From JBFWUM01 sp050247255 (GTDB lineage Bacteria; Acidobacteriota; Vicinamibacteria; Vicinamibacterales; UBA2999), in the NCBI GenBank assembly GCA_050247255.1, contig JBFWUM010000052.1, positions 1 through 28,654 on the forward strand: DNA of 28,654 bases. Reading direction: 5' to 3'. The notes under the pieces were generated by a model that was not told the origin of the DNA, searched no databases, and worked only from the letters and a program-made list of their open reading frames with translations. Shown piece after piece: positions 21,340 to 27,629 of the stretch. Within the stretch, counting starts at the first letter, position 1, and every line of letters starts with the position of its first letter. The translations under genes and the position numbers were made by a program.

Positions 21340-22356
21340 TTAAACTGCGTGCTCCGACCCCTCAGCCCCTTTCGCCGTCGAGAGCCGATCGGCAACGGTC
21401 GCCGTTACGCTCGGCTGTCCTACGTCCACGCGCGTGCCGGGCTCGAGGAAGTCGCGGTGGAGGTACGCCAGCGCGATCGGGCCGAGGCGCGGGGAAACGG
21501 CGGCGGAAGTGACGTGGCCGATCTCGCGCTGGCCGGCGAACACCTTGGTCCCACGGGCGGGACTGAAGTCCCGCCGCTCCATCTTCAGCGTGACGAGCTT
21601 CTTCGCGACGCGGCCATGGCCCCGGTGCAGCACGCGGATGATCACTTCCTGGCCGACGTAGCACCCCTTCGTCAACGAGATCGCCTGCTGCTCGATGCCC
21701 GCCTCGAGCGGGATGGTGTCGGTGTCCATGTCGACACCGAACAGCGGCGTGCCGGCTTCGATGCGCGCAGCTTCCAGCGTCTCCGGCGTGCCCATGACAG
21801 CTCCAGCCGCCTGGAGTGCGGCCTCCAGCGCGCCTGCGCGCCCGGGCTCGACGTACACGCAGTAGCCGGGCACGCCGAGTTGGTCGATGCGCGCGATGAC
21901 GATCGGAGAGCCCTCGAACGTCGCGCGGGCGTTCTGGTGATCGGCAAAGCCCGCGAGACCTGACTCGTTCAGGGCGCGCTCCAACACCGCGGCGGCCCCG
22001 CCTCCGTGGATCCAGACTCCCTGGAGGCTGCCGCGCAGGTCACCCAGCCGCACGTCCTCGGCAAACAGGAACTGATCGAGCCGCTGGAGGATCGACTCGA
22101 CGAGGTCCGCCGGCACGTCGAGCAGGATCATCTCGCCCGACTCGAGCACATGCATATCGGTGACGAGCCGCCCCTGCGGCGTCAGCCAGGCGGCATAACA
22201 GCCGGTGCCGGGGCCAAGCGCCTGGATGTCGTTGGTGAGCAACCCCTGCAGGTAGGCCGCGCGGTCCTTTCCGGCCACGGCAATCTGCCCGCGGGGCGCA
22301 AGGGCGCCCAGGACCGCTCCGTCCGTCAGCGCCTGATAATCGGCTACGATCTCCAC
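21340..22356 (-). CDS. ygfZ: YgfZ/GcvT-family folate-binding protein
   Basis: A 338-residue cytosolic protein of the COG0354 type that uses folate in iron-sulfur cluster maintenance. The hallmark K-G-C-Y-V-G-Q-E is at residues 230-237; L-Q-G-L-L-T-N-D at 36-43 and E-A-A-R-I-E-A-G-T-P-L-F-G near 195-207 are also typical. GTG 22356 is preferred: AAGGA lies 9 nt upstream and TACAAT at 22372-22377. Residues 261-268 (R-R-D-F-S-P-A-R) are encoded by a 20-nt palindrome at 21556-21575 with no counterpart in the usual family pattern. The start codon is only 2 nt from the ATG of the divergent alpha/beta hydrolase. Confidence 0.88.
   Translation of the reverse strand: MEIVADYQALTDGAVLGALAPRGQIAVAGKDRAAYLQGLLTNDIQALGPGTGCYAAWLTPQGRLVTDMHVLESGEMILLDVPADLVESILQRLDQFLFAEDVRLGDLRGSLQGVWIHGGGAAAVLERALNESGLAGFADHQNARATFEGSPIVIARIDQLGVPGYCVYVEPGRAGALEAALQAAGAVMGTPETLEAARIEAGTPLFGVDMDTDTIPLEAGIEQQAISLTKGCYVGQEVIIRVLHRGHGRVAKKLVTLKMERRDFSPARGTKVFAGQREIGHVTSAAVSPRLGPIALAYLHRDFLEPGTRVDVGQPSVTATVADRLSTAKGAEGSEHAV
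21556..21575 (-). repeat. Palindromic in-frame element with CTGAAG centre
   Basis: Perfect 20-nt palindrome: arms GGCGGGACT and AGTCCCGCC around GA. The arms differ from copies A-C, but arm length (9 bp), the central CTGAAG hexamer and placement in frame inside a conserved gene are the same. It reads R-D-F-S-P-A in the YgfZ-like protein. Only one copy is in the window. Confidence 0.6.
22345..22350 (+). promoter_or_regulatory. Possible -10 hexamer (TACGAT), leaderless type
   Basis: TACGAT ends 8 nt before ATG 22359 and lies within the first codons of the divergent YgfZ-like gene. No Shine-Dalgarno is seen between it and the ATG. Confidence 0.4.
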
Positions 22357-22358
22357 AG

Positions 22359-23323
22359 ATGCGTGTCCTTCATTGTATCTGCGCGTTCCTGCTGCTCCTT
22401 GCCGGCCCGGCGGCGGCACAGCAGCCCGCCGCGGCGCAGGGGGACACGCGCACCTACCTCATCTTCGTGGGGGCGTCCGCGGTCGGCCGCGAAGAGCTGA
22501 CCGTCACCTCGGACAGCGACGGCGTCACGCTCAGCGGCCGCACCACGATCGGGCCGCCCGCAAACATTACGACGCGCCGCGCTGAAATTCGGTACCGCCG
22601 CGACTGGACGCCGGTGTCGGTCGACATCGATGCCACGCTGAACAACACGCCGCTGGTCTTCCAGGCGACGCTCGATGCGCCGGCACCGCGCACCTTCATC
22701 CTGCCGAACGCCCTCCTCACCGCAAACGAAGCGCTCGGCCGCTGGCTCGCCACCAGCGCGGACATGACGGGAGAGATGCGGGCCTTCCTCGCGCCCGGCG
22801 TGACCATCCCCTTCCGTGTGGCGAGCACCGGAACGGAGCGGATGCAGGCGGGGACGGCGGCGTTCGACGTTCGCACCTACGACCTCCGGTTCTCCAACCC
22901 GGATGGCGAAACGGCCATCGCGCTTGCGACGACGACGGAGGGCGCGCTCGTCCGGATGTCGGTGCCATCGCAAGGGGTCGAGATCATCCGGCAGGATCTG
23001 GCCAACGCGCTGACGCGCCGCCAGACGTTCTCCCACCCGGGCGACGAGTCGGTCATGATTCCGGCGGCCGGCTTCAACCTCGGCGCGACGCTCACCCGCC
23101 CCTCGGGCGCCAACCTGCCGGCCAGGCTCCCGGCCGTCGTCCTGCTGGCCGGCTCGGGCGCCAACGATCGCGACGGCACGGCGGCCGGCATCCCGATCAT
23201 CGGGCAGATCGCCGGCGCCCTCGCCGATGCCGGCTTCCTCGTCGTCCGCTACGACAAGCGCGGTTCGGGCCAGAGCGGCGGGCGCACCGAATCGGCGACG
23301 CTGTCGGATTTCGCCGAGGACGC
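22359..23323 (+). CDS. Secreted alpha/beta hydrolase (S33-like), 3' end lost in gap
   Basis: The first 321 residues of a secreted hydrolase. Residues 1-20 form a signal peptide (M-R-V-L-H-C then a Leu/Ala core, A-A-A cleavage site). A beta-rich N-terminal domain (25-220), of the kind found before some bacterial serine aminopeptidase-type hydrolases, is followed by the alpha/beta hydrolase start: V-V-L-L-A-G-S-G-A-N-D-R-D-G, the oxyanion-hole region, and R-Y-D-K-R-G-S-G-Q-S-G-G-R. The nucleophile elbow and the catalytic Asp and His would lie beyond the gap, so activity cannot be checked. The start is fixed by the signal peptide; the upstream frame is closed. Confidence 0.82.
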
Positions 23324-23423
23324 NNNNNNNNNNNNNNNNNNNNNNNNNNNNNNNNNNNNNNNNNNNNNNNNNNNNNNNNNNNNNNNNNNNNNNNNNNNNN
23401 NNNNNNNNNNNNNNNNNNNNNNN
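23324..23423. other. Assembly gap (100 N)
   Basis: Exactly 100 undetermined bases marking a scaffold join. It removes the end of the hydrolase and the first dozen or so codons of panB, so any promoter of the pantothenate operon is also out of sight. Confidence 0.97.
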
Positions 23424-23425
23424 CC

Positions 23426-24196
23426 AGGAAGGCGCGCGGCGAGCGGATTGCCATGCTCACCGCGTACGACGCGACGATGGCGCGCCTGTTCGACCACGCC
23501 GGCATCGATGCGCTGCTCGTCGGCGACTCGCTCGGCACGGTCATCCTGGGCCACGACACGACGATTCCGGTCACGCTCGACGCGATGGTGCATCACACGC
23601 GCGCCGTCAGCCGGGGGACGCAGCGCGCGCTGGTCGTCGCCGACATGCCGTTCCTCACCTACCAGGTGACCGTTGCCGACGCCGTGCGCAACGCGGGGCG
23701 CCTGATCCAGGAGGGCGGCGCCGCCGCCGTGAAGGTCGAGGGCGGGCGCGCCGTCGTCGAGACCGTGGCACGCCTCGTGGAGATCGGTATTCCGGTCATG
23801 GGACACCTTGGGCTGCAACCGCAATCGGTGCACGCGGTCGGCGGCCACAGGCGCGTCGCCACCGGGCCGGGCGACGCGGAGCGGCTTGTCGACGAGGCCC
23901 TGCTGCTGGAAGACGCGGGCGTGTTCGCGGTCGTGCTCGAGGCCGTCCCGGCAACGGCGGCTGCCCGCGTGACGGAACGGCTGTCCATCCCGACGATTGG
24001 CATCGGCGCCGGCGCCGGCTGCGATGGCCAGGTGCTCGTCAGCTACGACATGCTGGGGCTGTTCGACGAGTTCGTGCCGTCGTTCGTCAAGCAGTACGCC
24101 AGGCTCGCCGACACGGTCCTCGAAGCGACCCAGAGCTATGTGGCCGATGTCCGCGCCGGCCGCTTCCCGGTCGCCGCACCCCTGCCCAAGGAATGA
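23426..24196 (+). CDS. panB: 3-methyl-2-oxobutanoate hydroxymethyltransferase (5' end lost in gap)
   Basis: PanB makes ketopantoate from 2-oxoisovalerate and methylene-tetrahydrofolate. The frame is open from the gap and only the first residues (about 10-15) are missing: it resumes at R-K-A-R-G-E-R-I-A-M-L-T-A-Y-D. Diagnostic stretches follow: D-A-L-L-V-G-D-S-L-G with the metal-binding Asp, V-A-D-M-P-F, A-V-K-V-E-G-G, G-H-L-G-L-Q-P-Q-S-V, V-L-E-A-V-P-A with the catalytic Glu, and I-G-I-G-A-G. An internal ATG at 23453 could mislead a gene caller to a truncated start. It overlaps panC by 4 nt. Confidence 0.95.
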   Translation, partial: RKARGERIAMLTAYDATMARLFDHAGIDALLVGDSLGTVILGHDTTIPVTLDAMVHHTRAVSRGTQRALVVADMPFLTYQVTVADAVRNAGRLIQEGGAAAVKVEGGRAVVETVARLVEIGIPVMGHLGLQPQSVHAVGGHRRVATGPGDAERLVDEALLLEDAGVFAVVLEAVPATAAARVTERLSIPTIGIGAGAGCDGQVLVSYDMLGLFDEFVPSFVKQYARLADTVLEATQSYVADVRAGRFPVAAPLPKE

Positions 24197-25038
24197 CCGT
24201 CGTCGAGACCCCTGCCGCGCTGGGTCTCGCGCTTGCGGGCCGGCGGGGCGCGGGCCGGGTCGTCGGCTTCGTCCCGACGATGGGCGCGCTGCACGACGGG
24301 CACGCGCGCCTGATGGCCGTGGCCAGCGCCGCGTGTGATGTCGTCGTCGTCAGCATCTTCGTCAACCCGCTGCAGTTCGATCGAGCCGACGATCTGGCGC
24401 ATTACCCGCGTACGCTCGAGGGCGACCTCGAGCTGTGCCGCGCCCTGGGCGTGGACGTCGTCTTCACGCCTGGCGCCGACGATATCTATCCATCGCCACC
24501 GGTGTGCACGGTCGACGTCGGGACGCTCGCCGATCACCTGTGCGGCAGGTTCCGGCCCGGTCACTTCCAGGGCGTTGCGACCGTTGTCCTCAAGCTGCTC
24601 AACATGGTGCAGCCCCAGCGGGCGTATTTCGGGGAGAAGGACGCCCAGCAGCTCGCCATCATCAGGCGCATGGTGCACGACTTCAACGTGCCGGTCTCAA
24701 TCGTGGGCGTGCCGACCGTCAGGGAGGCTGACGGCGTGGCGCTCAGCTCGCGAAACCGCCTGCTGACCGCCGAGGAGCGGGCTGCGGCGCCGGCGTTGAT
24801 CGCGGCCCTTCGCGAGGCCGAGCGGCTCGTCAAGTCGGGCGGCACCGATGCCGGTGCGATGCGCGCGGCTGCCGTGGCCCTGATACCGCCCCACCCTGGA
24901 TTGCGGCTAGAGTACCTGGAGCTGGTCGACCCTCAGTCGCTGCAGCCGGTCGCCGACATCGCGGGACCGGTGCTGGCCGCCGGGGCGCTCTGGGTCGGAT
25001 CGACCCGGCTGATCGACAACGTGCTGTGCCAACCATGA
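24193..25038 (+). CDS. panC: Pantothenate synthetase
   Basis: A 281-residue enzyme joining pantoate and beta-alanine with ATP. F-V-P-T-M-G-A-L-H-D-G-H at 27-37 carries the HIGH-like His34 and His37; H-Y-P-R-T-L-E-G-D at 70-78, L-C-G-R-F-R-P-G-H-F-Q-G-V-A-T-V-V, Y-F-G-E-K-D-A-Q-Q-L, and the K-M-S-K-S-equivalent D-G-V-A-L-S-S-R-N-R-L-L complete the active site. ATG overlaps the panB stop (ATGA) and its own stop overlaps the ATG of the P1 peptidase. No panD (aspartate decarboxylase) is in the window. Confidence 0.96.
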   Translation: MTVVETPAALGLALAGRRGAGRVVGFVPTMGALHDGHARLMAVASAACDVVVVSIFVNPLQFDRADDLAHYPRTLEGDLELCRALGVDVVFTPGADDIYPSPPVCTVDVGTLADHLCGRFRPGHFQGVATVVLKLLNMVQPQRAYFGEKDAQQLAIIRRMVHDFNVPVSIVGVPTVREADGVALSSRNRLLTAEERAAAPALIAALREAERLVKSGGTDAGAMRAAAVALIPPHPGLRLEYLELVDPQSLQPVADIAGPVLAAGALWVGSTRLIDNVLCQP

Positions 25039-26132
25039 TGCTGCCGTCCATTCGTCAGCTCGTCGCCAGCGGCGTGCTCGCCGTGTTGATTGGATCTGCG
25101 CCGCAGGCCCGGCAGGGTGCGGCGCCGGCGCGCGGCAGGGGTCTCACCGATGTCGCCGGGCTGAAGGTCGGCCACCACACGCTGTCGGAGCGCCCCACGG
25201 GGTGCACCGTCGTCCTGGTCGATGGCGAGGGCGTGGCCGGGGGCGTGGCTCAGCGCGGATCAGCTCCGGGCACACGTGAAACCGATCTGCTCGATCCCCT
25301 CAACATGGTCGACAAGGTCAACGCCATCGTGCTCGCCGGCGGCAGCGCCTTCGGGCTCGATGCGGCGCAGGGCGTCGTGAAGTACCTGGACGAGCGGAAG
25401 GTCGGCTGGAACGTTGGCGCGGCCGGGGTTGTGCCGATTGTCCCGGCGGCCATCCTGTTCGACCTGGGGTTTGGAGGCAGTGCCAGCATCCGCCCGACCG
25501 CCGACTGCGGCTACCGCGCCGCGGCCGCCGCTGCAGCGGGCGCAGTGGAAGAGGGCAACGTTGGCGCCGGTGCCGGCGCCACGGTCGGGAAGTCCCAGGG
25601 GATGCCGCGCGCCATGAAGGGCGGCGTGGGCACAGCCGCCATCACCCTGCCGAACGGCCTCACCGTCGGCGCGCTCGTGGCCGTCAACGCGTTCGGCGAC
25701 GTGATCGATCCGTCGAATGGAACGCTCGTGGCCGGCGTGAGGACCGCCGATGGCAAGTCGCTGGCCGATGTCCGGCAGCTCCTTCGCTCTGGGGCACTGG
25801 CTGCCCCCCAGGCTCGTCCCGCTGGCAACACGACGATTGCCGTCGTGGCGACCAACGCCAGGCTGACCAAGGCCGAGGCCAACCGCGTGGCGCTGATGGC
25901 CGACGACGGTTTGGCGCGCGCGATCGTGCCGGCGCACACCGTCGGCGACGGCGACACCGTGTTCGCACTCGCCACCGGCCGCTGGAGCGGCGAAGCCAGC
26001 CTCACGGTGATCGGCGCGCTCGCCGCCGACGTGCTGTCGGAAGCCATCGTCCGCGCCGTCACCGAGGCCGAGGCGCTGGGCGGCCTCCCGGCGGCTCGCG
26101 ATCTCGGCACCGTGCCGCCGCGCCTTCGGTGA
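25035..26132 (+). CDS. P1/S58-family aminopeptidase (DmpA/BapA-like), probably exported
   Basis: A 365-residue member of the Ntn-hydrolase-like P1 family, which self-cleaves and removes N-terminal amino acids, some members (BapA) acting on beta-alanyl peptides. Family features: G-L-T-D-V-A-G-L-K-V-G-H-H at 36-48, G-G-S-A-F-G-L-D-A-A-Q-G-V near 102-114, and the self-cleavage region G-N-T-T-I-A-V-V-A-T-N, with Thr266/Thr267 as the likely nucleophile. Residues 1-28 form a hydrophobic leader suggesting export. I chose ATG 25035, which overlaps the panC stop; ATG 25038 and GTG 25026 are alternatives. The stop overlaps the symporter start. Beta- or alpha-amino specificity cannot be read from sequence. 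Confidence 0.88.
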   Translation: MMLPSIRQLVASGVLAVLIGSAPQARQGAAPARGRGLTDVAGLKVGHHTLSERPTGCTVVLVDGEGVAGGVAQRGSAPGTRETDLLDPLNMVDKVNAIVLAGGSAFGLDAAQGVVKYLDERKVGWNVGAAGVVPIVPAAILFDLGFGGSASIRPTADCGYRAAAAAAAGAVEEGNVGAGAGATVGKSQGMPRAMKGGVGTAAITLPNGLTVGALVAVNAFGDVIDPSNGTLVAGVRTADGKSLADVRQLLRSGALAAPQARPAGNTTIAVVATNARLTKAEANRVALMADDGLARAIVPAHTVGDGDTVFALATGRWSGEASLTVIGALAADVLSEAIVRAVTEAEALGGLPAARDLGTVPPRLR

Positions 26133-27514
26133 ATCTCCACCTCACCTTCGTCATCCTTTACGCGTCCGCGGTCGTGGCCGTCGGCGTCTGGACCTCGCGG
26201 CTGGTTCGCAACAGCGCCGATTTCTTTGTCGCCGGTCGCTCGCTCGGGTCCGGGCTGATGTTCGTCTCGATGATTGCCGCCAACATCGGCGCCGCAGCGA
26301 CGATTGGCGCGTCCGGGCTTGCCTACCGTGACGGCATCAGCGCCTGGTGGTGGAGCGGATCCGCCGGCCTGGGGTCGCTGGTGCTGGCGTTCTGGGTCGG
26401 GCCGCGCCTGTGGCGGCTGGCGAGTGCCCACGGCTTCTACACGACCGGCGACTTCCTGGAATTCCGCTATGGCGCCACGGTTCGCGCCGTCATGTCGGTG
26501 CTCATTGGCCTGGTGTCGCTCGTCATCCTCGCGGCGCAGCTGATCGGCGGCGCGGCCATCGTCACCGCCATTACGGGACTGCCGCGCTGGGTCGGCGCGC
26601 TGCTGGGCGGCGCGGTGATGACCAGCTACTTCGCCGCCGGCGGGCTGATCGGCACGGCATGGGTCAACGCACTGCAGCTGATGGTCATGCTGGCCGGCTT
26701 CTTCCTGGCGCTGCCGTTCGTGATGAGCGCAGCGGGCGGGCTGCCGGCCCTGTTCGGCCCCGGCGTGCCCGCATGGTTCGGCGACATCACGTATTCCGCG
26801 GGGCCGGGATCAGGCTGGACGCTGGTCGCGCTGACGGGCCCGGCGTTCGTGATTTCTCCCGGGCTGATCCAGAAGGCTTATGGCGCCGCCAGCGTGCCGG
26901 CGCTGCGGCGCGGCATCGGCCTGAACGCGATAGCGCTGATGGCGTTCGCCTTCCTGCCGGTATTCGCCGGGATGAGCGCGCGGGTGCTCGATCCCACCAT
27001 GACCGATCCCAACACCGTGCTGCCGACGCTGCTGGCGGAGTACGTGCCGCCATGGCTTGGCGCGCTCGCGCTGGCCGCGCTCTTCTCGACGGCGGTCGAT
27101 ACGTGCGACGGCGTGCTGTTCATGCTGTCGACGTCGCTGTCACAGGACGTCTACCGGCGCCACATCAACCCTGGCGCCACCGATCAGCAGCTGCTTCGGG
27201 CCGCGCGGATGATTGCGGTTGCCGCCGGCGCGGCCGGCATCATCCTGTCGATCTACCTGGCCACGGTGATCGGGGCGCTGCGTGTGTTCTACTCGGTGCT
27301 CGGCGTCACCCTGTTCGTTCCCGTCCTTGGCGGCCTGATCAGCAAACGCGCCGGCGCGCGCGAAGCTCTCGCCGCCATCGCCGTCGGCATGGCCACGCTG
27401 CTCCTGGTCGGCCTCACGCCAATCGGCCGCGCGTATCCCTGGCTCGATCCGACGCTGACCGGAATCCTCGCCTCCGCGCTCGCCTTCGCCGTCACGCCCA
27501 GCGCCAGGCGATGA
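26129..27514 (+). CDS. Sodium:solute symporter (SSS family)
   Basis: A 461-residue transporter with about 13 hydrophobic helices. The N-terminal N-S-A-D-F-F-V-A-G-R-S-L-G-S-G-L and F-Y-T-T-G-D-F-L-E-F-R-Y-G between helices are standard SSS motifs, and F-S-T-A-V-D-T-C-D-G in helix 8 lies at the Na2 site. The family includes PanF (pantothenate), PutP (proline) and many organic-acid carriers. GTG 26129 overlaps the peptidase stop (GTGA), so it belongs to the same row of coupled genes as panB and panC. That context favours pantothenate, beta-alanine or the peptidase's product as substrate, but this is inference. Confidence 0.9.
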   Translation: MNLHLTFVILYASAVVAVGVWTSRLVRNSADFFVAGRSLGSGLMFVSMIAANIGAAATIGASGLAYRDGISAWWWSGSAGLGSLVLAFWVGPRLWRLASAHGFYTTGDFLEFRYGATVRAVMSVLIGLVSLVILAAQLIGGAAIVTAITGLPRWVGALLGGAVMTSYFAAGGLIGTAWVNALQLMVMLAGFFLALPFVMSAAGGLPALFGPGVPAWFGDITYSAGPGSGWTLVALTGPAFVISPGLIQKAYGAASVPALRRGIGLNAIALMAFAFLPVFAGMSARVLDPTMTDPNTVLPTLLAEYVPPWLGALALAALFSTAVDTCDGVLFMLSTSLSQDVYRRHINPGATDQQLLRAARMIAVAAGAAGIILSIYLATVIGALRVFYSVLGVTLFVPVLGGLISKRAGAREALAAIAVGMATLLLVGLTPIGRAYPWLDPTLTGILASALAFAVTPSARR

Positions 27515-27524
27515 ACGAAGAAGG

Positions 27525-27552
27525 CCCAATGCGCAATGCTCAATGCCCAATG
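27525..27552. repeat. Heptanucleotide array 3 (left arm of inverted pair)
   Basis: Four 7-bp units of CCCAATG with variants CGCAATG and CTCAATG. Together with two preceding bases it forms the left arm (27523-27552) of a 30-bp near-perfect inverted repeat with array 4. Confidence 0.88.
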
Positions 27553-27582
27553 CGGCGATGACGGATTACACTTTGAAGTTCC

Positions 27583-27617
27583 CATTTGTCATTGGGCATT
27601 GGGCATTGCGCATTGAG
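27583..27617. repeat. Heptanucleotide array 4 (right arm of inverted pair)
   Basis: A degenerate unit CATTTGT followed by four units of the CATTGGG type (CATTGGG twice, CATTGCG, CATTGAG). Its reverse complement matches array 3 at 28 of 30 positions (27590-27619 against 27523-27552), so the transcript could fold into a long hairpin with a 37-nt loop. It begins 8 nt after the symporter stop and ends about 10 nt before the next start. Confidence 0.88.
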
Positions 27618-27629
27618 CCTTTCTGAAAG

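Noticed and set aside
22372..22377. TACAAT as leaderless promoter of the YgfZ-like gene
   Set aside because: It is 15 nt from the start and an AAGGA site lies between, so a short ordinary leader is more likely.
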